Part shown: in pieces, positions 56,587 to 64,000 of the stretch
How positions within the stretch are numbered: the stretch's first letter is position 1
Layout of the letters: every line of letters begins with the position of its first letter
Notes under the pieces: model-generated
What the model was told of the DNA's origin: nothing
Database searches by the model: none
What the model saw: only the letters and a program-made list of their open reading frames with translations
Source: Betaproteobacteria bacterium
GTDB lineage: Bacteria; Pseudomonadota; Gammaproteobacteria; Burkholderiales; Usitatibacteraceae
Direction of reading: 5' to 3'
Length of the DNA stretch: 64,000 bases
Assembly: GCA_016720855.1 (NCBI GenBank)
Contig: JADKJU010000001.1
Span: 799,501 to 863,500 of the forward strand
Translations under genes and position numbers: made by a program

Positions 56587-57174
56587 ATGACAGGCACGAC
56601 ACAGTTGCCGATTCGCCTGGGCGAAACTGATCGCGAGGCGATCACGGAACACTTTCTCGCCCTCGGCACCGACGATCGCCGCCTGCGGTTCGGCGCGGGC
56701 CTTTCCGATCACGCCATCCGCGCGCTCGACGAACGGATCGACTTCGGACGCGACGAGATCTTCGGCATCGCCGACGATGACCTTCGCCTGCTCGCCGTGG
56801 TGCACGTCGCGTTCTATCCCGCCAAGGCCGAACTGGGCCTTTCGGTGCTGGGCAACGCTCGGGGCATGGGGCTGGGCAGCGCCCTTTTCTCCCGCGCGGT
56901 GATGCACCTCACCAACCGCAGCGTGCGCCAGGTCTTCGTGCATTGCCTGAGCGAAAACGGGGCGATGATGCACCTCGCTCGCAAGAACGGCATGAAAGTC
57001 GTGCGCGAAGGCCCGGAAACCGACGCCTGCCTCGCCTTGCCGCGCGCCACGCCCGGCTCCATCATCGCCGAATGGGCAATGGACCAGAATTCCCGGTTCG
57101 CGCACGACATGCGCCGTGGCACGCAAGTGGTGCTCGATGCGCTTCGCACGATGAGTCCTCGCCCCTCCCGCTGA
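56587..57174 (+). CDS. GNAT-like acetyltransferase
   Basis: A 195-residue protein with a GNAT fold. The acetyl-CoA loop region is LSVLGNARGMGLGSALFSRAVMHL, followed by VRQVFVHCLSENGAMMHLARKNGM. The start at 56587 follows AAGGAG. The substrate is unknown. The gene stands alone and converges on the CorA-fusion gene with 13 bases between stops. Confidence 0.85.
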   Translation: MTGTTQLPIRLGETDREAITEHFLALGTDDRRLRFGAGLSDHAIRALDERIDFGRDEIFGIADDDLRLLAVVHVAFYPAKAELGLSVLGNARGMGLGSALFSRAVMHLTNRSVRQVFVHCLSENGAMMHLARKNGMKVVREGPETDACLALPRATPGSIIAEWAMDQNSRFAHDMRRGTQVVLDALRTMSPRPSR

Positions 57175-57187
57175 CGCGAGGCGCAAC

Positions 57188-58534
57188 CTAGCGCAGCCAG
57201 CCCTTTGCCATGAAGGTGTAGAGCACCACCAGGATCAGCATGAGCGTCACGAAGGCAACTTGCCCCAGGGTCACGGCCCACGGCGCTTCGACGAGGTTCA
57301 TGCCGAGCAGCCCGCCGAAGATCGCGGGGATCAGCCCGAGCGTGCTCATGATCGCGACGAGCCGCATGAAGCGGTTCGTGTCGTGCGCGGCGACGTTGAT
57401 GTGCAGGTCGATCAGCGAAAGCACCGACTCGAAAGCGTTGTCCACCGTTTCGTAGAGATAGTCGGCCTCATCGGCCAGCCGTCGCGCCTCTTCCCTGCCC
57501 TCTGCTTCCAGCCCCGGCAGGGTGCGGCGGCCTTCCGCCAGCATCTCGAGCAACCCGCGCAGCCGCCACAGGTCGCCCTTGGCCACCGACAGGGCGCGCT
57601 TGAGGCGGAATGTCGCCTCGAAGAATCGATCCGGGCTCTCGTCGGCGGGAAGCGACTCCAGTTCCCGCACCTCGCGCTCGAGGCGCCCGGCGAGTTCCTC
57701 GCTCCTGCCGATCACGCGCCGCACGACATCCAGGGCGCACCGCGTGCCCCACGGCAGGTCACCGAACGCCTCGGGCGGCTTCTCGAGTTCGAGCGCATGC
57801 ACGGCCAGCGAGAGCAGGTGGCCCCCGGAGACGAGCAGCAGGACAGGGTCGCGCCGCAGGTTGTCCGCCTTCGACGGAACCGACAGGGTGAGTGCGGACC
57901 ATCGCTTTCCCGTTTCCAGTCGCGGGTAGCTCGATTCGTTGAGCGCCGCCTCCACCAGCACGTGCGGCACGCCGGCCGCCTGCGCGGCTTCACGCAACCT
58001 CTCCGGGGAGAGGTTCGAGGCGTGGATCCATTCGTCCGTGGGCGAGGCAGCCCAGCGCAGGAGGTCCTCCCATTCGCCGCGCCGCGCCACCGGGCTGTCG
58101 CGCTGGAGCCTGTCCACCTGCGGCGGCCCGACCGGCATGGCGCGGGGAGGTGGAATCAAAGGCGGCGAAACGCCGTGACCGGCCCGCATTCCGAAAAGCA
58201 GGACGCGGAAGAGCCGAAGGATACGCAACGCGGGCGACAAGCGTGCGACATCCGTGACTGCTGGCAGGAGGGAGGCCACCGAAATCACGACGATCGACGC
58301 GTCGAGGATGTGCCAGGGATCGCGCAGGTACTTGCCCCGGTCCGCCGCGACGGCAAATTGCACCCCGAACTCCAGGGCGAAAGCCGCGACGATGGCCCAT
58401 TCGAACACATCGGCCACGCTCTCGACGGCGGCAGGAAGCGTGAACAGCAGCGGTGCCAGGCCCGCGGCCAGCGCGCCCAGCGCCAGGAAGCCCATCACGG
58501 CTTCGCTCAGGAAGTCAGCGAGGCGGCGCAGCAT
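57188..58534 (-). CDS. Fusion of a voltage-sensor-like domain with a CorA magnesium channel
   Basis: The C-terminal two-thirds (about 160-448) is a CorA-family divalent-cation channel. It has a long helical cytoplasmic domain and two terminal membrane helices, with the selectivity motif GMN at 411-413 in FGGLLGMNLVEAPWA. The first 120 residues are not CorA. They read like the S1-S4 half of an ion channel: S2 EWAIVAAFALEFGVQFAVA with acidic residues at 45 and 55, then the linker YLRDPWHILD (Asp78 in S3). The S4 helix ALRILRLFRVLLFGMR has arginines at 104, 107, 110 and 117. No S5-S6 pore follows; a proline-rich linker (about 121-145) joins the CorA part. This suggests magnesium transport influenced by membrane voltage, an inference. 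The reading frame is continuous. Confidence 0.85.
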   Translation of the reverse strand: MLRRLADFLSEAVMGFLALGALAAGLAPLLFTLPAAVESVADVFEWAIVAAFALEFGVQFAVAADRGKYLRDPWHILDASIVVISVASLLPAVTDVARLSPALRILRLFRVLLFGMRAGHGVSPPLIPPPRAMPVGPPQVDRLQRDSPVARRGEWEDLLRWAASPTDEWIHASNLSPERLREAAQAAGVPHVLVEAALNESSYPRLETGKRWSALTLSVPSKADNLRRDPVLLLVSGGHLLSLAVHALELEKPPEAFGDLPWGTRCALDVVRRVIGRSEELAGRLEREVRELESLPADESPDRFFEATFRLKRALSVAKGDLWRLRGLLEMLAEGRRTLPGLEAEGREEARRLADEADYLYETVDNAFESVLSLIDLHINVAAHDTNRFMRLVAIMSTLGLIPAIFGGLLGMNLVEAPWAVTLGQVAFVTLMLILVVLYTFMAKGWLR

Positions 58535-58581
58535 CCATTCATCCTAGGCGCGGCGCCGAGCCACGGCAAGCACGCCGGGTT

Positions 58582-59775
58582 TCAGGCGCTGGAGCGCAAC
58601 AGCAAGCCCTTCAGGTACTCCCCCTCGGGAAAGTGGATCGAGGCAGGATGGTCCGCGCTGGGGCCGAGCCGACGCTCGACCAGCAGGTCGGCGCGCACGT
58701 CCGCTGCCGCGCCCGCGATGATTTTCTGGAAGAGCTCCGGGCCGATGGCGCCGGAGCACGAGAACGTGAGCAGCGCCCCTCCCGGCGCGAGGAGTTTCAT
58801 CGCCCACAGGTTGATGTCCTTGTAGGCGCGCGCGGCGTTCGGCACGTGCTTTTCCGTGGGCGCGAACTTCGGCGGGTCGAGCACGATGAGCCCGAAGCGG
58901 CGCCCCTGGTCGCGCAGCTTCCTCAGGAACTCGAACACGTCGGCTTCAACCCACTCGGCCCGCGAGGCGTCCAGCGCATTGGCTTCGACATTGCGGCGAC
59001 CGAGAGCGAGCGCCTCCGCGGAAGTGTCAACGGACGTGACGCGCGCCGCGCCGCCCGCCAGCGCAGCCACCGAAAAGCTGCCCGTATAGCAGAAGGCGTT
59101 GAGCACGTCGCGCCCCTCGGCCAGCTCGCGCGCCAGGGCTCGGTTGTCCCTCTGGTCGAGGAAGAAGCCGGTCTTCTGCCCGCGCGCGATGTCCACGTCG
59201 TAGTTCAGCGCGTCCTCGACGATGCGTACGACGGGATCGGGCGCTCCCGCCATGGGCCCGGTGCGCGGGGCAAGCCCCTCGAGCGTTCGAACCTCGACAT
59301 CCGATCGCTCGTACACCGCGCGCACGCCTGCGATGCGCTGGATGGCCTCGGGCCAGAAGGCGCGCCAGCTCTCGGCGCCCGCCGAAAGGAGCTGCACCAC
59401 CGCGGTGTCACCGTAGCGATCGACCACGAGCCCCGGAAGGCCGTCGGACTCGGCATGGACGAGGCGGCAGGCGTCGTGGCGCGCATCGAGAAGCCCGGCG
59501 CGGCGGGCAACCGACGCAGCGAGGCGCGAGGCGAGGTAATCCTTGTCCACCCGGATCGCCGCATCGAACGACCACACGCGAGCGCGGATCTGGGACTCGG
59601 GCGAGTACGCCGCCCAGGCGAGCTGCTCGCCATCGGGGCCGAATACCGCGACCGTGTCGCCCGCAAGGGGCGTGCCTTCCACGCGCTCGATGGCGCCGGA
59701 GAAGATCCAGGGATGGCGATGGCGCAGGGACTTGTCCCGGCCCGGCTTGAGGACCAGGCGAGCGCAGGCTGTCAT
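58582..59775 (-). CDS. rlmI: 23S rRNA (cytosine-C5)-methyltransferase RlmI-type
   Basis: RlmI methylates C1962 of 23S rRNA with SAM. The 397-residue length matches the family. An N-terminal PUA domain (ARLVLKPGRDKSLRHRHPW) is followed by the EEHD region (FFLDQRDNRALARELAEG). The Rossmann domain has VLNAFCYTGSFSVAALAGG, and the catalytic region has LIVLDPPKFAPTEKHV. The ATG at 59775 is chosen because the family begins at this point; an upstream ATG at 59799 is less likely. Confidence 0.93.
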   Translation of the reverse strand: MTACARLVLKPGRDKSLRHRHPWIFSGAIERVEGTPLAGDTVAVFGPDGEQLAWAAYSPESQIRARVWSFDAAIRVDKDYLASRLAASVARRAGLLDARHDACRLVHAESDGLPGLVVDRYGDTAVVQLLSAGAESWRAFWPEAIQRIAGVRAVYERSDVEVRTLEGLAPRTGPMAGAPDPVVRIVEDALNYDVDIARGQKTGFFLDQRDNRALARELAEGRDVLNAFCYTGSFSVAALAGGAARVTSVDTSAEALALGRRNVEANALDASRAEWVEADVFEFLRKLRDQGRRFGLIVLDPPKFAPTEKHVPNAARAYKDINLWAMKLLAPGGALLTFSCSGAIGPELFQKIIAGAAADVRADLLVERRLGPSADHPASIHFPEGEYLKGLLLRSSA

Positions 59776-59843
59776 GGGAAGGTGTCCGGCGGAATGCAAG
59801 GCGCGAAGGATACCCCAACCGGAGCTTCCGCACCCCCCGCCGG

Positions 59844-61973
59844 CTACAGGCGGCGCGCCTGGTCCACGCCCGGAACGTCGCGAACCTGCCGCAGGACGCG
59901 CTGGATCGCATCGCCGCTATCGACCTGCAGCGTGAATCGCATGTAGGCGTGGGCGCCGCGCGAAAGCGTGTTCACCGCCGTCACGTTGATCCGTTCGCGG
60001 GAGATGGCCTCCGAGATGTCCCTGAGCAATCCCTGCCGGTCGAGCGCGACCACCTCGACGTCCGCGGAAAACGGCGCGTCCCCGGTCTTGCCCCAGTCCG
60101 TGGGAAGCAGGCGCTCGCGCTGGCTCTCGTCGAGCCCGGTGACATTCGGGCAGTCCGCGCGGTGCACCGTCACGCCCCTCGTGCGCGAGATGAAGCCGAT
60201 GATGGGGTCAGGGGGCACGGGCTTGCAGCACTTGGCGATGAGGGTGGCGATGTTGGTCACGCCCAGGACCAGCACGCCGGACGAGGTGCGTGCAGCCGGC
60301 GCGGGAGTGACGGTTATCGCAGGCGGCGGCGCGACCGGCGTTTCCCCGCGCACCGCCACTTCGATCTGCCTGCCCGTGACCTCGCCTCGGCCGAGGGCAG
60401 CGAAGAAGTCCTGCGTGTGCGCAAAGCCGCAGGACGCCGAAATGCGGTCGTGCGCGAAGCTCGTCGCGCCCAGCCGGGTGAGTTCTTTCTCCAGTGCACC
60501 GCGGCCGGCGGCCGCATCGACCTCGAAGTCCTCGTGGCGGAACCACTGCCGCACCTTCGCGAGCGCGCGCGGGCTGGCGAGGTACCCTCCCGAAAGCCAG
60601 TCGCGGGATGGCCCGCCCTGCTTGGCGGAGAGGATCTCCACCCGCTGCGCGTTGGCGAGCTTCGTGTTGAGCGGCACCATCTGCCCGTCCACCTTGGCGC
60701 CGCGGCAGCGGTGCCCGAGGTCGGTATGAACGTGGTAGGCGAAGTCGATGGCGGTCGAGCCCGCCGGCAGGTCCACCACCCGGCCCTGCGGCGTAAGGAC
60801 GTAGATCGTATCCTCGAAGACCCCGCGCGTAACCCGGGCTGACGTGCCCTCCCCGGCCAGTACGTCGGCCTTCCACGCGAGCACCTGCCGCAGCCACGCG
60901 ATCTTCGCGTCGAACTTCTGGTCGGCGCGCCTTCCCTCCTTGTACCGCCAATGGGCCGCGACGCCGTGCTCGGAGTGCACATGCATCTCGTCCGTGCGGA
61001 TCTGCACCTCGAGTGTCCTGCCTTCCGGCCCGATGACCGCGGTGTGCAGGCTCTTGTAGTCATTCGCCTTGGGGCTCGCGATGTAGTCGTCGAATTCCCC
61101 CTCGATGGGCGTCCACAGGTCGTGCACCATGCCCAGCACCGCGTAGCATTCGCGCACGCTCTTCACGATCACTCGCACGGCGCGGATGTCGTAGAGCTTC
61201 TCGAACGCGAGATCCTTGCCGCGCATCTTGCGGAAGATCGAGTAGAGATGCTTTGGGCGCCCCCGGATCGTGGCCTCGATGCCCATTTGCGCGAGCTCGT
61301 GCGTGAGAAGGTCCACCACCCGCGCGATGTAGGCCTCGCGGTCGTTGCGCTTCTCGTCGAGGAGCCCCGCGACTTTCCGGTAGAGGTCGGGCTCGGTGAA
61401 GCGGAAGGCCAGATCCTCCAGCTCCCACTTGAGTTCCGAGACGCCGAGGCGGTTGGCGAGCGGTGCGAAAAGCGACAGTGTCTCCTCCCCGGCCGCACGG
61501 CGCTCCCCTTCGTCCACCTTCGTGAGCGAGCGCAGGTGAATTACGCGCTCGGCGAGCTTGATGAGGACCACCCGCACGTCCTCGGCAATCGCCAGGAGCA
61601 TCTTTCGCAATTGCTCGGGGTCGGATCCCGCTGACGCCAATGCCTCGATGTGTCCCGCACGAGCCAGGCCCTTCAGGAGGGAGGCAAGGTCGGCACCGAA
61701 GGCCGCCTGGATGCCGTCCTGGTCGAGCTCGGCCTCGGGAATGGCTCCGTTGATGAGAGCAGCTGCGACCGTGTCGGGATCCGCGCCCTGCATGAGCAGC
61801 AGGCGCGCCACCGAGACGGCGCGCGCGAACGCGGCGTCCCGCCCGGCAGCCTGGCACGATCCGCGGGCAAGGTGCAGCGCGCGCAGCGGGACATCGGCCA
61901 GCGCAGCTCCGTAGGTCGCTGCAAGGCCGGCTTCGAGCTGCGCCAGGTCGGCGCCCGATTGTTCGGCGATCAC
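59844..61973 (-). CDS. relA: (p)ppGpp synthetase RelA
   Basis: RelA makes (p)ppGpp on starved ribosomes. The 709-residue protein has an N-terminal pseudo-hydrolase domain in which the HD metal pair is lost (AALINGAIPEAEL where SpoT has HDxxED). An active synthetase domain follows: RPKHLYSIFRKM, then EFDDYIASPKANDYKSLHT. The EFDD sequence is the EXDD hallmark of monofunctional RelA rather than the RXKD of bifunctional SpoT. TGS (about 395-455) and a C-terminal ACT domain complete it. The start is GTG at 61973 with no clear ribosome site. It lies downstream of comEC. Confidence 0.95.
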   Translation of the reverse strand: MIAEQSGADLAQLEAGLAATYGAALADVPLRALHLARGSCQAAGRDAAFARAVSVARLLLMQGADPDTVAAALINGAIPEAELDQDGIQAAFGADLASLLKGLARAGHIEALASAGSDPEQLRKMLLAIAEDVRVVLIKLAERVIHLRSLTKVDEGERRAAGEETLSLFAPLANRLGVSELKWELEDLAFRFTEPDLYRKVAGLLDEKRNDREAYIARVVDLLTHELAQMGIEATIRGRPKHLYSIFRKMRGKDLAFEKLYDIRAVRVIVKSVRECYAVLGMVHDLWTPIEGEFDDYIASPKANDYKSLHTAVIGPEGRTLEVQIRTDEMHVHSEHGVAAHWRYKEGRRADQKFDAKIAWLRQVLAWKADVLAGEGTSARVTRGVFEDTIYVLTPQGRVVDLPAGSTAIDFAYHVHTDLGHRCRGAKVDGQMVPLNTKLANAQRVEILSAKQGGPSRDWLSGGYLASPRALAKVRQWFRHEDFEVDAAAGRGALEKELTRLGATSFAHDRISASCGFAHTQDFFAALGRGEVTGRQIEVAVRGETPVAPPPAITVTPAPAARTSSGVLVLGVTNIATLIAKCCKPVPPDPIIGFISRTRGVTVHRADCPNVTGLDESQRERLLPTDWGKTGDAPFSADVEVVALDRQGLLRDISEAISRERINVTAVNTLSRGAHAYMRFTLQVDSGDAIQRVLRQVRDVPGVDQARRL

Positions 61974-62105
61974 GGGGAGGCGGCGTTTTTCATGGGCGCC
62001 CCCGATTCTACCTCCGCTCCGCCAGCCGAACGTCTGGGGATAATGACTTGATGCCCCTGTCCCTCACCCACTTCTGCTGCGAGTTGTTCGCCCAGGACGG
62101 CTCCG

Positions 62106-64000
62106 TCAGGGAGCACTACGCGCTTTGCGCTCGCTCCAGTAGCGCCGCCGCTCCCCGGCCTGGCTGCGAAGGACGATCGGCTGCCCGGCCACCCCGGGCA
62201 GTTCCACGCGCAGGGCCCCGAGCAGATCGGTGCGCAGGATCTCGATGCCGCGATCCCGATAGCGCGCCTCGACCACGGGCGAAGGATGGCGAAACCGGTT
62301 GCGCCACCCCGCCGCGATGAGCGCCGCATCGGGCGACACGGCGGCGATGAATTCCGGCGTGGACGACGTGCGCGAACCATGGTGCGGGACGAGAAGCACA
62401 TCGGCGCGCAGCCGTTCGCGCGAGCGCGACAGGAGTTCCGATTCCGCAAGCCGCTCGATGTCGGCCGTGAGCAGCATCGAGCCGGCCGCCGCGTCCACCC
62501 GGATCACGCACGAGCGATCGTTCTCCCGTCGCTGGCGATCCCGCAGCGCTTCGGCCGAAGGATGCAGCACTTCGAAGGCCACGCCGTCCCAGTCCCAGCG
62601 CGTTCCCGCTGTACAGGGCCCCGAATCGGGGGCGAGCCCATGGCGCTCGTCGACCTCGTCGAGCGGCGAGAGCATCCAGGTCGGTGCGCGCGAGCGTGCG
62701 ACGGATGCCGCGCCTCCCGCGTGGTCGTCGTCGGCATGCGTGATGACGATCCCGTCGAGACGGCGCACGCCCTCGCCCCGAAGATACGGCACGACGATGC
62801 GGCTGCCGCTGTCCGAGTCCGCGCTCCACGAGGGACCGGCGTCGTAGGCGAGCGCGTGGGTGGCGGTGCGCACCACGACGGCAAGCCCCTGCCCCACGTC
62901 GAGGATGTCGATCCACGCTTCGCCAGTGCCGGGCGCGGGGGCCCGGAAGAAAGCGAGCGGCAGCAGGAGCGCAAAGCCCGCCATGCGCAACGGAATGCCC
63001 CGCGGCCCGAGAAGCAGGAGCACGCCCCCCACGGCGCAGGCCACGGCTGCCATCGGCGGGTCCGCATTCTCCGCAACTGCCCACGGAAGGCTCGCCAACC
63101 CCTCCAGCGGAATCATCGCCAGTTCCATCAGCGCATGGGCGGGCACGAGGAGCACCGGCAGCGGCAGCAGCGCCCCGGCCAGCGTGAGGGGCACGATGAC
63201 GAGGCTCACCAGCGGGATGGCGAACGCATTGGCCAGCGGCGAGACGAGCGAGACCTCCCCGAAGAGGGAAGCAAGAAATGGCCAGAGCGCGAGCGTCACT
63301 GCCGCCTGCGTGGTGACCGCCTCGCGCACCTTGCCCGGCCGGCCGGCGCGCAGCGCGAAGGCGAAGAAGATCGCGCCCACCGCGCCGAAGGAGAGCCAGA
63401 ACCCGGGCGACAGCACGGCCCATGGGTCGAGGAGGAGGACGGCCAGCATCGCGACGGCCAGCACGCGCGAGGGCGAACCCAGCCGGTCGGCAAGCAGGCA
63501 ACCCGCGGCGACGGCGAGCATCAGGAACGTGCGCTGCGCGGGCACATCGAATCCGGCCAGCAGCGTGTAGGCCGCCGCCGCGACGACACCGGCCACGGCG
63601 CCTGCCTTGCGCGCGGGGACCACGAGCGCGAATCCCGGGATGCGCACCCACAGGAAGGCCATGATGGCGAAGGTCAGGCTCGCGAACATCGTGACGTGCA
63701 GCCCCGAGATGCTCACCAGGTGGCCCACGCCCGTGCGCCAGAACACCTCCCAGTCCCCGGTGGCGATGGCGTCCTGGTCGCCGATGGCAAGCGCCACCAG
63801 CACCCCCGCGAAACGCCTTTCGCCGAGCCCGGCGCGCATGGATTCGCGGATGTCGCCGCGCAGGCGATGCAGGCTCTGCGGCCAGCCCATCGCATGCTCC
63901 GCGAGGCGAATGGGCGAAGGTGCCGTCCGTACATACCCGGTGGCGCGGATGCCCCGCTCCAGCGCCCACGGCTCGAAATCGAATCCGTGCGGGTTGGCCA
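62106..64000 (-). CDS. comEC: ComEC/Rec2 DNA-uptake channel (partial, N-terminus beyond the window)
   Basis: ComEC passes single-stranded DNA across the inner membrane during transformation. About 631 residues are visible. The frame is open through the right edge, with NPHGFDFEPWALERGIRATG upstream of the internal ATG at 63890, so the gene continues beyond 64000. The competence membrane domain includes HLVSISGLHVTMFASL. The C-terminal metallo-beta-lactamase-like domain has VLDVGQGLAVVV, VITHADDDHAGG and LLVPHHGS. The 132 bases between it and relA show nothing definite. Confidence 0.95.
   Translation of the reverse strand, partial: ANPHGFDFEPWALERGIRATGYVRTAPSPIRLAEHAMGWPQSLHRLRGDIRESMRAGLGERRFAGVLVALAIGDQDAIATGDWEVFWRTGVGHLVSISGLHVTMFASLTFAIMAFLWVRIPGFALVVPARKAGAVAGVVAAAAYTLLAGFDVPAQRTFLMLAVAAGCLLADRLGSPSRVLAVAMLAVLLLDPWAVLSPGFWLSFGAVGAIFFAFALRAGRPGKVREAVTTQAAVTLALWPFLASLFGEVSLVSPLANAFAIPLVSLVIVPLTLAGALLPLPVLLVPAHALMELAMIPLEGLASLPWAVAENADPPMAAVACAVGGVLLLLGPRGIPLRMAGFALLLPLAFFRAPAPGTGEAWIDILDVGQGLAVVVRTATHALAYDAGPSWSADSDSGSRIVVPYLRGEGVRRLDGIVITHADDDHAGGAASVARSRAPTWMLSPLDEVDERHGLAPDSGPCTAGTRWDWDGVAFEVLHPSAEALRDRQRRENDRSCVIRVDAAAGSMLLTADIERLAESELLSRSRERLRADVLLVPHHGSRTSSTPEFIAAVSPDAALIAAGWRNRFRHPSPVVEARYRDRGIEILRTDLLGALRVELPGVAGQPIVLRSQAGERRRYWSERKARSAP

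Noticed and set aside
56388..56630. Open frame of 80 codons reading LVGAIGLEPTTP over tRNA-Val
   Set aside because: Antisense translation of the tRNA-Val gene, not a protein.
59844..61973. Bifunctional SpoT/Rel enzyme
   Set aside because: The HD hydrolase residues are missing and the synthetase carries the EFDD motif of monofunctional RelA.

Overview
This looks like ordinary chromosome from a high-G+C betaproteobacterium (Burkholderiales, Rhodocyclales or a close relative). The evidence is gene order and protein type: thrS-infC-rpmI-rplT-pheS-pheT-ihfA-merR followed by tRNA-Pro, surE-pcm-nlpD, a glycine-riboswitch gcvT-gcvH-gcvP operon, a gltIJKL glutamate/aspartate ABC operon, and both relA and comEC. 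I see no transposase, phage gene, CRISPR array or plasmid gene. Genes are packed tightly, and many operon partners overlap by 1 to 4 bases (ATGA, GTGA or TGATG junctions).

Layout. 0-8.4 kb: a LysR regulator, a SulP transporter with STAS and cyclic-nucleotide-like domains, a CYTH-like protein, clpB, nadC and mlaA. 8.7-13.1 kb: a leftward operon alaC (frameshifted), a GNAT gene, hom and thrC. 13.2-18 kb: a rightward operon for an aldehyde:ferredoxin oxidoreductase (tungsten-enzyme type) with polyferredoxin, FAD subunit and MoaD-like protein. 18-24 kb: an MFS transporter and the large NAD-glutamate dehydrogenase. 24-28.3 kb: an Asp/Glu racemase-family protein and gltIJKL, so this stretch is centred on glutamate and aspartate. 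28.3-34.7 kb: a hypothetical exported protein, a DUF167 protein, a histone-deacetylase-family hydrolase and a MoxR-DUF58-TgpA cluster. 35.2-37.6 kb: surE-pcm-nlpD, without the rpoS that usually follows. 37.7-41.1 kb: a four-gene set resembling the levulinate/4-hydroxyacyl-CoA genes lvaA, lvaB, lvaD and lvaC. 41.3-46 kb: the glycine cleavage operon. 46.3-64 kb: malic enzyme, the translation cluster, nikR, two tRNAs, a voltage-sensor/CorA fusion, rlmI, relA and the 3' part of comEC, which runs off the right edge.

The least expected features are non-coding. Three intergenic gaps between convergent genes (mlaA/thrC, tgpA/nlpD, acyl-CoA dehydrogenase/gcvP) each hold a 42-46 bp inverted repeat around a 75-79 nt core. 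The first two are homologous copies of one element in opposite orientation, both bordered by short tandem repeats. The third has the same geometry but a different sequence. A further REP-like palindrome sits between infC and rpmI. The thrS leader may encode a short threonine-containing peptide ahead of a terminator. The most unusual protein is the fusion of an S1-S4 voltage-sensor-like domain to a CorA magnesium channel at 57188-58534.

All calls come from reading the sequence and from family knowledge. No database search or folding program was run. Domain boundaries and membrane-segment counts are approximate.
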